DNA of 6,145 bases, taken from the NCBI GenBank assembly GCA_937128575.1, contig CAKZMN010000090.1, positions 1-6,145 of the forward strand. Reading direction: 5' to 3'. Below are positions 1 to 6,145 of the stretch, in pieces. Made by a program: the position numbers and the translations under genes. The DNA is from an uncultured Alphaproteobacteria bacterium. Its GTDB lineage: Bacteria; Pseudomonadota; Alphaproteobacteria; Micavibrionales; Micavibrionaceae. Positions within the stretch are counted from its first letter, which is position 1; every line of letters starts with the position of its first letter. Below the pieces are notes generated by a model. The model was not told the origin of the DNA and ran no database searches. It saw only the letters and a program-made list of their open reading frames with translations.

Positions 1-1106
1 AAGGGGCAGATATTAAATTTACTGCTAATATCGAAGATCTAAAAGAAGAATTTGTAACGGATTATATCTTTCCGGCGTTTAAATCGCAGGCGGTTTATGA
101 GGGGCGTTACTTGCTGGGCACGTCTGTTGCACGTCCAATTATTGCGAAGCGCCAAATTGAAATTGCTGAAAAAGAAGGCGCGGCTTATGTTGGACACGGG
201 GCAACAGGAAAAGGAAACGATCAGGTTCGTTTCGAATTGTCCTATTACGCTCTAAAGCCAGACATTACAGTGCTTGCGCCATGGAAAATGGATAACTTTT
301 TGGCCGCTTTTGAAGGTCGTCAAGACATGTTGGATTACTGTGACAAGCACGGCATTCCCGTCACCGCCACGCGCAAGAAACCCTACTCCGAAGATGATAA
401 CCTTCTTCACATTTCACATGAAGCTGGCATTTTGGAAGACCCGAATGCACCGTGCGCCGAGGATGTTTATTCACGCACGGCTTCACAGTTAGATGCGCCG
501 GATGTGGCTGATATTATTCAGATCACATTTAAGGACGGCATCCCGACTAAGGTTAAAAACACAACTGACGGTACAGAGAAAACTGGTGCGCTTGAGCTAT
601 TCATGTATTTGAACGAGCTAGGCACAAAGCACGGTATTGGCCGCCTAGACATGGTTGAAAACCGCTTTGTTGGTATTAAGTCACGCGGCGTATATGAAAC
701 GCCGGGCGGCGCGATCCTTCACAATGCACACCGCGACCTAGAGGGTTTGACGATGGACCGCGAAGTTATGAATTTGCGCGACTCTTTGTCCACTAAGGTT
801 GCTGAGCTTATTTATAACGGTTTCTGGTTCTCGCCAGAGTTTGAATTTTTGATGGCGGCCATGGATAAGGCGCAGGAAATGATCGATGGCACAGTTACTG
901 TGCAATTGCTGAAGGGCCTTGCATACCCAATCGCCCGTACATCGCCGGTGGCACTTTATGATCCTGACCAATCCTCTATGGATATTGAAGGTGGATATGA
1001 TCAGAAAGACGCCGAAGGCTTCATCAAGATCAATGCAATCCGTCTGAAAGCGCATACATTGATTACGAAAGAAGCGCAGAAGCAGCGTAAAGATAAAGCG
1101 GCCTAA
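1..1106 (+). CDS. argG: Argininosuccinate synthase, 5' end outside the window
   Basis: ArgG joins citrulline and aspartate, using ATP, to make argininosuccinate, the penultimate step of arginine synthesis in the cytoplasm. The reading frame is open from base 3, giving 367 codons in the window against about 400 for the family, so only about 40 N-terminal residues are missing, including the SGGLDTS ATP-binding loop. Visible landmarks are [10 protein letters not shown] at about 96-125, followed by ARPIIAK, and the family signature [13 protein letters not shown] at 198-236, whose residues contact substrate. APWK follows at about 279-290, and the C-terminal domain runs to a Lys/Ala-rich end. The TTG at 111 is an internal Leu codon, not the start. 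The stop is followed after 3 bases by the SIMPL gene, so the two are probably cotranscribed. Identification is secure; the promoter lies upstream of the window. Confidence 0.97.
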   Translation, partial: GADIKFTANIEDLKEEFVTDYIFPAFKSQAVYEGRYLLGTSVARPIIAKRQIEIAEKEGAAYVGHGATGKGNDQVRFELSYYALKPDITVLAPWKMDNFLAAFEGRQDMLDYCDKHGIPVTATRKKPYSEDDNLLHISHEAGILEDPNAPCAEDVYSRTASQLDAPDVADIIQITFKDGIPTKVKNTTDGTEKTGALELFMYLNELGTKHGIGRLDMVENRFVGIKSRGVYETPGGAILHNAHRDLEGLTMDREVMNLRDSLSTKVAELIYNGFWFSPEFEFLMAAMDKAQEMIDGTVTVQLLKGLAYPIARTSPVALYDPDQSSMDIEGGYDQKDAEGFIKINAIRLKAHTLITKEAQKQRKDKAA

Positions 1107-1109
1107 AGC

Positions 1110-1847
1110 ATGAGTGACAAACCAGCCAGAGCTATTGGATTTTTCTCCGCGGTGTTTTTATCGCTGAGCATTATCATTGCGGGCTGGTTTATTTCTTACG
1201 GTTTGGTTTATCACGGTAGTTACAATGATTTTGTAACCGTGAAGGGCTTGGCAATGCAAAATGTGGAGGCCGATCTGGTTGTATGGCCCATTCGCCATGT
1301 GGCCACAGGCAACGACCTTCCGGCGGTGCAGCAGCAGATTGAAAACAACACTCAAAAAATCACGGCATTCCTTCGCGCGCAAGGCATTGGCGATAGCGAC
1401 ATTGCGACGCGGAAGATTGATGTGACGGATTTGCTTGCGCAAAGCTATCGCCAGAATAATGTTGGCCAGGCGCGCTTTATTGTTGCCGAAACCATCACTG
1501 TGCGCACAGAAAATATCGACGCCATTGATAAAGCCAATCAAAATTTGGGTGACTTGCTGAAGCAAGGGATTAGCCTGTCACGTGAAAATGGCAGCGGTAA
1601 TCCAGAATATATTTTTACCAAACTAAACGACATTAAACCGCCGATGATTGCGGAGGCCACAAAGAGCGCGCGCCAGTCCGCCGAGCAATTTGCAAAGGAC
1701 ACAGGCGCGGCCGTTGGTGATATTAAGCAAGCCTCTCAAGGGATATTCCAAATTCTGCCGCGCGATTCCAACAATGGCTATCAAGAGCGCCAGCAGCGTC
1801 ACAAAACTGTGCGCGTTGTCTCTACCTTGAAATTCTACCTCGATTAA
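1110..1847 (+). CDS. Membrane-anchored SIMPL-domain (DUF541) protein
   Basis: This is a 245-residue protein with a short charged N-terminus, then one hydrophobic segment at about residues 10-34, with no cleavage site or lipobox that I can see. It is therefore probably anchored in the inner membrane with the rest in the periplasm. The remainder fits the SIMPL/DUF541 family: a V-x-V-K-G strand near 42-46, a helical stretch near 72-92, then P-E-Y-I-F-T-K-L-N at 165-173 and a long helix to about 200 carrying A-x-x-x-A-R-x-x-A-E-x-F-A. It closes with the strand K-T-V-R-V-V-S-T-L-K at 232-241. Family members are linked to cell-envelope or stress functions, but the biochemical role is not established. 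ATG 1110 lies 3 bases after the argG stop; only a weak AAAG-type ribosome site precedes it, consistent with translational coupling. Its place between argG and argH suggests cotranscription, not necessarily a role in arginine synthesis. Confidence 0.88.
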   Translation: MSDKPARAIGFFSAVFLSLSIIIAGWFISYGLVYHGSYNDFVTVKGLAMQNVEADLVVWPIRHVATGNDLPAVQQQIENNTQKITAFLRAQGIGDSDIATRKIDVTDLLAQSYRQNNVGQARFIVAETITVRTENIDAIDKANQNLGDLLKQGISLSRENGSGNPEYIFTKLNDIKPPMIAEATKSARQSAEQFAKDTGAAVGDIKQASQGIFQILPRDSNNGYQERQQRHKTVRVVSTLKFYLD

Positions 1848-1910
1848 TTCTCCTCTGCGCTCCGCATCTTATTCTGGCATTTCAGCGCGTTATAGGGTAA
1901 AACTTCCAAC

Positions 1911-3239
1911 ATGACTAAAGACAAAGCAAATCAGATGTGGGGTGGACGGTTCGAAGAAAAACCGTCTGATATCATGGAGCAGATCAACGCCTCTATCGGT
2001 ATCGATAAGCGGATGTGGATACAAGACATCCGGGGTTCAATCGCGCATGCAACAATGCTGTCGCAGCAAGAGATCATCACAAAAGATGAAGCCGTGCAGA
2101 TTGTGAACGGTTTGAACACCATTGCTGAAGAAATAAAAAGCGGCAATTTCGAATTCAAAGCGTCCCTTGAAGATATTCATATGAATATCGAGGCGCGCCT
2201 TAAAGATTTAATCGGTGATGTTGCGGGCAAGCTGCACACTGCGCGCTCTAGAAATGATCAGGTTGCGACAGATTTCCGCATGTGGACGCGCGACGCGGCC
2301 GCCAGCGTGATTGAACAAATCAAATCACTGCAGGCCGTTTTAGAAGCGCTGACGGTTAAGCACAAAGACCACATCATGCCCGGCTTCACGCATTTGCAGG
2401 CCGCGCAGCCCATTACCCTTGGCGTGCATATGGATGCCTATTGGCACATGCTAGAGCGAGATAAAACGCGGATGCGTGATTGTATGGTGCGGCTGAATGA
2501 ATGCCCGCTAGGCAGCGCGGCGCTGGCGGGAACGCCCTACCCTATTGATCGTGATTTCACGGCTGAAAAACTCGACTTTGATCGCCCTATGCTTAATACG
2601 CTGGACGGTGTATCGGCGCGGGATTTTGCCAATGAATTTCTATTTGTAACCGCGCAGTGCGGGCTTCACCTGTCCAGATTGGCCGAGGAAATTATTCTTT
2701 GGGCAACCCCGCAATTTGGCTTCATACAGCTATCGGATGCCTGGAGCACCGGAAGCTCTATCATGCCGCAAAAGAAGAACCCAGACGCAGCGGAATTAGT
2801 GCGCGGGAAGACCGGACGCCTGAACGGTAATTTGGTGCAGATGATGACTGTGCTAAAGGGATTGCCGCTGGCCTATAATAAAGACCTGCAAGAAGATAAA
2901 GAGCCTGTCTTTGACAGCTTCGATACGATTTCTCTTTGCCTGCAAGCTATGAAAGGCATGCTGGAGAGCGCCGCATTTAACACTGATGCGATGCTTAACT
3001 CTGCCGAAATGGGCTACACCACGGCAACCGCGCTGGCTGATTGGCTAGTGATGGAGCTAGGCCTTGCCTTCCGCGATGCGCACCACATTACGGGCGCGAT
3101 TGTGAAAATGGCAGAGGATAAGGGCTGCAAGCTTGATGAGCTTGCCCTTAAAGACCTACAATCTGTGGAGAGCAAAATCACAGATGACATCTTCTCTGTT
3201 TTATCCGTCAAAAATGCTGTAAAAAGCAGAAATTCATAA
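1911..3239 (+). CDS. argH: Argininosuccinate lyase lacking its C-terminal end
   Basis: ArgH splits argininosuccinate into arginine and fumarate, the final step of the pathway; it belongs to the fumarase/aspartase superfamily and is normally a cytoplasmic tetramer. Recognisable pieces are MWGGRF at 9-14, the substrate loop ARSRNDQ at 111-117, GFTHLQ at 158-163 with catalytic His161, and GSSIMPQKKNP at 281-291 with the catalytic serine (282 or 283). The length is 442 against roughly 460. The protein ends ...FSVLSVKNAVKSRNS, where homologues continue with Y-G-G-T-x-P and a last helix, so about 20 residues are missing, and the base composition becomes AT-rich right after the TAA. All catalytic motifs remain, so activity is possible but untested. 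The 63-base gap upstream holds no terminator; TATAGG at 1891-1896 is a poor promoter candidate, and no good ribosome site is placed before ATG 1911. Confidence 0.95.
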   Translation: MTKDKANQMWGGRFEEKPSDIMEQINASIGIDKRMWIQDIRGSIAHATMLSQQEIITKDEAVQIVNGLNTIAEEIKSGNFEFKASLEDIHMNIEARLKDLIGDVAGKLHTARSRNDQVATDFRMWTRDAAASVIEQIKSLQAVLEALTVKHKDHIMPGFTHLQAAQPITLGVHMDAYWHMLERDKTRMRDCMVRLNECPLGSAALAGTPYPIDRDFTAEKLDFDRPMLNTLDGVSARDFANEFLFVTAQCGLHLSRLAEEIILWATPQFGFIQLSDAWSTGSSIMPQKKNPDAAELVRGKTGRLNGNLVQMMTVLKGLPLAYNKDLQEDKEPVFDSFDTISLCLQAMKGMLESAAFNTDAMLNSAEMGYTTATALADWLVMELGLAFRDAHHITGAIVKMAEDKGCKLDELALKDLQSVESKITDDIFSVLSVKNAVKSRNS

Positions 3240-3241
3240 AT

Positions 3242-3270
3242 TTGTATTTTTTTTCATAATTCTATATATT
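3242..3270 (+). promoter_or_regulatory. Candidate sigma70-type promoter of the 3288 gene
   Basis: TTGTAT at 3242-3247 and TATATT at 3265-3270 are separated by exactly 17 bases, mostly A and T. Transcription would start near 3276-3278, only about ten bases before the ATG at 3288 and inside the palindrome at 3269-3286. This is a consensus match only; AT-rich DNA gives such matches by chance, so confidence is moderate. Confidence 0.4.
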
Positions 3271-3286
3271 TCCCACAGGTGGGAAA
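3269..3286. promoter_or_regulatory. Palindrome over the ribosome-binding site (possible operator or RBS hairpin)
   Basis: TTTCCCACAGGTGGGAAA is a perfect inverted repeat with 8-base arms and a 2-base centre. It overlaps the end of the candidate -10 box, the predicted transcription start and the Shine-Dalgarno-like AGGTGGG (3277-3283) that sits 4 bases before ATG 3288. As DNA it has the geometry of a dimeric repressor site. As RNA it could fold as a 7-bp stem with a CAGG loop that hides the ribosome site. The symmetry is seen directly; the regulatory role is inferred. Confidence 0.45.
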
Positions 3287-3287
3287 C

Positions 3288-4196
3288 ATGAAAAAATTAC
3301 AAATCGAAAAAATCACTGATTACGACATTAGCAAAAAGCCCGCCGATGGAAATATAGGCGTTTACTTATCCAATGAAGAAAACACACCGCACATTCATCT
3401 TTTTGAAGTTGAGCGCCGCACTGGCCGAAACTTTACTTTCTCCGCTCCCAAAATATGCTCCGACATCCTTAAAGCCTATCTACCTGAAAAACAGCTATAT
3501 GAAGTAGACTGGACATATACAACCGGTGGAGCACATACAGATTTTTCCTTTAAGACAACTCATGGGGAAATTAGCGGAATACATTTTACCAATGCCTTCC
3601 CCACGAACATCAGAACACCCCTGTCAATTGATCGGTGTTCTGAATTTTTTTCTCACCCCCAAACTGGCTGCGCACAAAATGAACCAAAAAGCATATGGCA
3701 TAGCGGTCCGCTAGACCTCATGATTGTCCCTATTCCGAAACACAAAGAAAAATTTATCGTGTTGCGTGATCCATATATGTCTGCAGACCATCAAACTATT
3801 TTGGCAAACCCAAACAAATTCATACATGCATGGCTTACACAATCCTTCATGAACGCAAACGTAAACGACTTAAATGGGTTAACGGCGGAATACGCAAAGA
3901 ACGCGCGCTTCATGTCAGGCGATGACAACCCAATAGCACCACTACACAGCTCCGTAGAAGAGAGCTTAACGCATCTACGCCCAGAAGGGTGGTATCCCCA
4001 CGAATCTGCAATGATCAGCTATCAACCTGCAAGATCGGGGGGCAAAATCAATTTTACGAATGGTCGACACAGAACAATAAACTTCTTCAATGCAGGCGCC
4101 CCATTCCTTCCTTTTTTCATGTACAAAGGAGAAAGAACCGACAAGTTCGCAGAAGAATTTGAATGGCAGGGCCCCAGACCAGAAGACAATATGTAG
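3288..4196 (+). CDS. Unrecognised protein with C-terminal NGRHR motif, possibly ParB/sulfiredoxin-fold or fertility-inhibition-like
   Basis: I do not recognise this 302-residue protein with confidence. It looks soluble and cytoplasmic, with no signal peptide, membrane segment or obvious coiled coil, and is rich in Asn, His, Phe and Pro. The most telling part is near the C-terminus, residues 254-278: I-N-F-T-N-G-R-H-R-T, then F-F-N-A-G-A-P-F-L-P-F. The pattern F-x-(D/N)-G-R-H-R followed by a helix, a Gly and a Pro-ended strand recalls ParB/sulfiredoxin-fold proteins and the plasmid fertility-inhibition (FiwA/Osa-like) group. That link is inference from a short motif; residues 1-250 show nothing familiar to me. 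ATG 3288 is preferred over the in-frame GTG 3279 because AGGTGGG stands at a suitable distance before the ATG and nothing comparable precedes the GTG. GC (about 40-42% in counted lines) is lower than in the neighbours, suggesting acquisition. The ABC gene begins 28 bases after the stop with no terminator between. Confidence 0.72.
   Translation: MKKLQIEKITDYDISKKPADGNIGVYLSNEENTPHIHLFEVERRTGRNFTFSAPKICSDILKAYLPEKQLYEVDWTYTTGGAHTDFSFKTTHGEISGIHFTNAFPTNIRTPLSIDRCSEFFSHPQTGCAQNEPKSIWHSGPLDLMIVPIPKHKEKFIVLRDPYMSADHQTILANPNKFIHAWLTQSFMNANVNDLNGLTAEYAKNARFMSGDDNPIAPLHSSVEESLTHLRPEGWYPHESAMISYQPARSGGKINFTNGRHRTINFFNAGAPFLPFFMYKGERTDKFAEEFEWQGPRPEDNM
3610..3651 (+). terminator. Intrinsic-terminator-like hairpin inside the 3288 coding sequence
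   Basis: TCAGAACACC at 3610-3619 and GGTGTTCTGA at 3634-3643 are perfect reverse complements, forming a 10-bp stem around a 14-base loop that itself contains the palindrome TCAATTGA (3624-3631). After the stem come one A and then seven T at 3645-3651. The shape is that of a rho-independent terminator on the + strand, although it lies about a third of the way into the open reading frame. Translating ribosomes would normally prevent folding; untranslated transcripts could stop here. Structure is directly visible; termination is inferred. Confidence 0.5.
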
Positions 4197-4212
4197 TATT
4201 TCTGGTTTCTGA

Positions 4213-4226
4213 ATATGCAAGCATAT
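4213..4226. repeat. Short palindrome over the first possible start codon of the ABC gene
   Basis: ATATGC, two A bases, then GCATAT form a perfect 6-2-6 inverted repeat that includes the first two bases of ATG 4225. A dyad of this length is expected about once per kilobase by chance, so any operator role is speculative. Noted because it has the same 2-base-centred layout as the palindrome at the start of the preceding gene, though a different sequence. Confidence 0.3.
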
Positions 4227-5871
4227 GATAAAAGCAGGAATGGCTGATACAAACTCTCTTCTTAATGTTCAGAATTTAAGCGTTACCTTCAAAACGCCCG
4301 GCGGTGATTTTGTGGCCGTTGATGATGTCAGCTTTTCGGTTGATAAGGGGGATACGCTTGCGCTTGTGGGGGAGTCTGGATCTGGTAAATCCGTAAGCGC
4401 GATGTCGATTATGCAGCTACTGCCCTATCCCACAGCCAGTCATAGCGACCAATCATCCATTCAATTTAACGGTGAAGAGCTTGTCGGTAAGTCCGAGGGC
4501 TTTATGCGTAAAATTCGCGGACAGCAGATTGGGATGATATTCCAAGAGCCGCAGAGCGCGCTTAACCCCCTTCACACAATCGAAAAACAAATCAGCGAAG
4601 TTTTATTCCTGCATCAAAATATGAGCAAGAAAGACGCCAAAGCGCGCGTGCTGGAGCTTATGGATTTGGTGGGTATGGGGATGCTTAAGGATCGCATGGG
4701 CGCCTATCCGCACGAGCTATCCGGTGGGCAGCGCCAGCGGGTTATGATTGCCATGGCGCTGGCGAACAATCCCGATTTGTTGATTGCGGATGAGCCGACA
4801 ACGGCGCTAGACGTTACTATTCAAGCGCAAATTTTAGAGCTGCTTCAAGATTTAAAAGACCGCCTGAATATGGCGCTTATTTTGATTACGCACGATCTTA
4901 CCATTGTTGAGAAAATGGCCGATAAAGTTTGCGTGATGCAGCATGGAAAGCTGGTGGAGGCCAATAGCGCGAAGGCCTTATTTGCCAAGCCCAAGCATGA
5001 TTACACCAAGATGCTATTGAATGCACAGCCCAAGAGCGAGGCGAACAAGACCGCGCCGAATGCGCCAGTTATCCTTGATGGGACAGACATTAAAATTCAC
5101 TTCCCCAAGAGTAAGAATTTCTTTGGCAAAACCACCGACTGGGTGAAGGCCGTTGATCATATCAACATCACCGCCAAAAAGGGACAGACCATTGGCGTGG
5201 TGGGCGAGAGCGGATCGGGCAAGACTACGCTTGGGCTAGGTATTTTGCGCTTGCTTAGCGCCAAGGGAAAAATTGTTTTTCAGGGACAGGATATTTCGAG
5301 CTTTCATCGTAAACAGATGCGCCCGCTGCGTGAGGATATGCAGATTGTTTTTCAAGACCCCTACGGCGCGCTGTCTCCGCGCATGTCGGTTGCGCAAATC
5401 ATCGGTGAAGGCTTAAGCATTCACCGCAAGAATTTAAGCGCCGCAGAGCGCGAAGACGTGATTATTGAAGCGCTGAAAAGCGTTCATATGGACCCCGAAA
5501 CGCGCCACAGATATCCGCATGAATTTTCCGGCGGTCAGAGGCAGCGCATTTCCATTGCGCGCGCGATGGTACTGCGCCCCAAGTTTCTAGTATTGGACGA
5601 GCCGACATCGGCGCTTGATTTATCCGTTCAGGCCGAGATTGTTGATCTACTGCGCGAGCTTCAGGATAAGCATGAGCTGTCCTATATATTCATTAGCCAT
5701 GATTTGCGGGTGGTGCGCGCGATGGCGCATGATTTGATCGTGATGCAGCATGGCAAGGTGGTTGAGGCCGGCCCGGCAAAAGACATCTTCGAAAACCCGC
5801 AAGAGGAATACACCAAGACCCTTCTTGAAGCGGCGCTTAATTTAAAAGCAAAGAAAAAGGCGGCCAATTAA
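4225..5871 (+). CDS. yejF: Two-domain ABC transporter ATPase, oligopeptide/microcin type (YejF-like)
   Basis: This ATPase would drive a peptide or microcin-type importer from the cytoplasmic face of the inner membrane. Two nucleotide-binding domains are fused in one 548-residue chain, the normal YejF layout. Domain 1 has Walker A GESGSGKS (49-56), Q-loop FQEP (106-109), signature LSGGQ (165-169), Walker B LLIADEP (185-191) and switch His223. Domain 2 has GESGSGKT (327-334), FQDP (376-379), FSGGQ (434-438), FLVLDEP (454-460) and His492. All catalytic elements are present in both halves. Each half ends with the oligopeptide-type tail (P-K-H-D-Y-T-K near 256 and P-Q-E-E-Y-T-K near 525). The start is unresolved: ATG 4225 has no ribosome site; ATG 4240 gives a more typical N-terminus, but its AGGA directly touches the start codon. 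Permease and binding-protein genes (yejA, yejB, yejE) are absent from the window. A strong terminator overlaps the stop codon. Confidence 0.93.
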   Translation: MIKAGMADTNSLLNVQNLSVTFKTPGGDFVAVDDVSFSVDKGDTLALVGESGSGKSVSAMSIMQLLPYPTASHSDQSSIQFNGEELVGKSEGFMRKIRGQQIGMIFQEPQSALNPLHTIEKQISEVLFLHQNMSKKDAKARVLELMDLVGMGMLKDRMGAYPHELSGGQRQRVMIAMALANNPDLLIADEPTTALDVTIQAQILELLQDLKDRLNMALILITHDLTIVEKMADKVCVMQHGKLVEANSAKALFAKPKHDYTKMLLNAQPKSEANKTAPNAPVILDGTDIKIHFPKSKNFFGKTTDWVKAVDHINITAKKGQTIGVVGESGSGKTTLGLGILRLLSAKGKIVFQGQDISSFHRKQMRPLREDMQIVFQDPYGALSPRMSVAQIIGEGLSIHRKNLSAAEREDVIIEALKSVHMDPETRHRYPHEFSGGQRQRISIARAMVLRPKFLVLDEPTSALDLSVQAEIVDLLRELQDKHELSYIFISHDLRVVRAMAHDLIVMQHGKVVEAGPAKDIFENPQEEYTKTLLEAALNLKAKKKAAN

Positions 5872-5885
5872 GCCGCCTTCTTTTT
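5857..5885. terminator. Bidirectional intrinsic terminator after the ABC gene
   Basis: AAGGCGGC (5857-5864) pairs perfectly with GCCGCCTT (5872-5879) across a 7-base loop that contains the ABC gene's TAA stop. On the + strand the stem is followed by C and five T (5881-5885). On the - strand the A run at 5854-5858 supplies T residues, so the element can serve both strands. This fits a convergent gene ending at 5905. The last codons of the ABC protein (K-K-A-A-N) are part of the stem. Confidence 0.85.
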
Positions 5886-5904
5886 ATTCATTTAAGGGCT
5901 GCGC

Positions 5905-5982
5905 TTATTCAGCGTCTAACCAGCCCATTTTGTAAAGTACAGCCGCAAGAAGCGCGCCGCCAAATGGCTGACTGGCCAGGGG
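5905..5982 (-). CDS. C-terminal fragment of a convergent gene, probable membrane protein
   Basis: Reading leftwards, 25 codons end at a TAA (complement of 5905-5907). The clearest part is GGALLAAVLYKMGWLDAE, which reads like the last hydrophobic helix and short polar tail of an inner-membrane protein; I cannot name the family. The frame is closed upstream by another TAA (complement of 5983-5985), so no complete gene exists here. The bidirectional terminator just beyond its stop is what a real convergent gene would need, which argues that the fragment is genuine and that its 5' part has been replaced by the yraN-like sequence. It could still be a chance frame opposite that sequence. Confidence 0.4.
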   Translation of the reverse strand, partial: PLASQPFGGALLAAVLYKMGWLDAE

Positions 5983-6145
5983 TTAAGTATAGCGGAGAGA
6001 AATCTTCACTGCCGACCGGGTGAGATCGACCTGATTCTTCTGGATCAGGAAACGCTGGTCTTCACCGAAGTTCGGTGGCGCAAGCATCAAAGTTACGGCG
6101 GCGCACTTGCCTCGGTGGATCAACACAAACAACGGCGCTTAATCA
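5953..6145 (+). CDS. yraN: YraN/UPF0102-family protein, truncated at both ends
   Basis: The frame is open from 5920 to the window end, and family resemblance begins about 5953 (R-A-A-K-W-L-T-G-Q-G-L). It continues with I-A-E-R-N-L-H-C-R-P-G-E-I-D-L-I, then L-V-F-T-E-V-R-W-R-K and S-Y-G-G-A-L-A-S-V-D-x-H-K-Q-R-R-L-I. These are the conserved blocks of YraN proteins, small predicted nucleases of restriction-endonuclease-like fold; the G-E-I-D and E-V-R pieces carry the presumed metal-binding acidic residues. Cellular function is not firmly known. No ATG, GTG or TTG lies in frame after the TAA at 5917-5919, and the first 10-20 residues expected of the family are absent, so the 5' end is missing. 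The 3' half runs out of the window. The style (ASVDQHKQRRL) looks gammaproteobacterial, which may differ from the rest of the window. Confidence 0.75.

Noticed and set aside
738..1565. Long - strand open frames opposite argG and the SIMPL gene
   Set aside because: They lie antisense to secure genes, have no ribosome sites and their translations look like no protein family; they are composition shadows.
1857..1888. GCGCT...AGCGC inverted repeat before argH as a terminator or attenuator
   Set aside because: Only 5 bp with a 22-base loop and no T run.
2010..2032. 7-bp hairpin CGGATGT / ACATCCG in argH
   Set aside because: No T run follows and it is in well-conserved coding sequence; a stem of this size is expected by chance.
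2172..2189. Perfect 18-base palindrome GATATTCATATGAATATC within argH
   Set aside because: It encodes the conserved ArgH stretch D-I-H-M-N-I, so the protein sequence largely dictates it; it lies mid-gene with no other regulatory sign.
3233..3259. TTCATAA repeated at 3233-3239 and 3253-3259, considered as an insertion footprint
   Set aside because: Seven bases in AT-rich DNA, both copies on the same side of the orphan gene, so they do not flank an insertion.
3279..3287. GTG 3279 as the start of the orphan gene
   Set aside because: It lacks an upstream ribosome site and lies inside the palindrome, while ATG 3288 has AGGTGGG at a usable distance.
3701..3713. Odd palindrome TAGCGGTCCGCTA inside the orphan gene
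   Set aside because: Six-base arms occur by chance about once per kilobase and nothing else marks this position.

Overview
The window looks like a proteobacterial chromosome segment of moderate GC (about 50-60% in the lines I counted by eye), most likely alphaproteobacterial. That placement is an inference from the style of ArgG, ArgH and the fused YejF-type ABC ATPase, not a proven assignment. Five substantial genes lie head to tail on the + strand, and two gene fragments sit at the right end.

Left part (1-3239): the 3' portion of argG, a membrane-anchored SIMPL-domain protein starting 3 bases after it, then argH after a 63-base gap. ArgG and ArgH catalyse the last two steps of arginine synthesis (citrulline + aspartate -> argininosuccinate -> arginine + fumarate), so this reads as an arg operon with a SIMPL gene between the two enzymes. 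ArgH keeps its catalytic residues but stops just before the conserved Y-G-G-T segment and so lacks roughly its last 20 residues.

Middle part (3240-4224): an AT-richer block (about 40-42% GC) holds one unrecognised gene of 302 codons. It has its own sigma70-like promoter. An 18-base palindrome covers its ribosome-binding site. A strong intrinsic-terminator-like hairpin with a T7 run lies inside the coding sequence. Near its C-terminus is an N-G-R-H-R motif resembling ParB/sulfiredoxin-fold or plasmid fertility-inhibition proteins. The block looks like an acquired island whose left edge cut off the argH tail. It is the best candidate for something undescribed.

Right part (4225-6145): a two-domain ABC transporter ATPase of the YejF/oligopeptide type ends in a bidirectional terminator. 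Beyond it are the last 25 codons of a convergent - strand gene, which run abruptly into the 5' part of a + strand yraN-like gene with no start codon. The two coding signals collide around 5950-5965, so the right end is a rearrangement breakpoint or, more likely, a chimeric assembly join. I saw no tRNA, rRNA, CRISPR array, transposase or insertion sequence.
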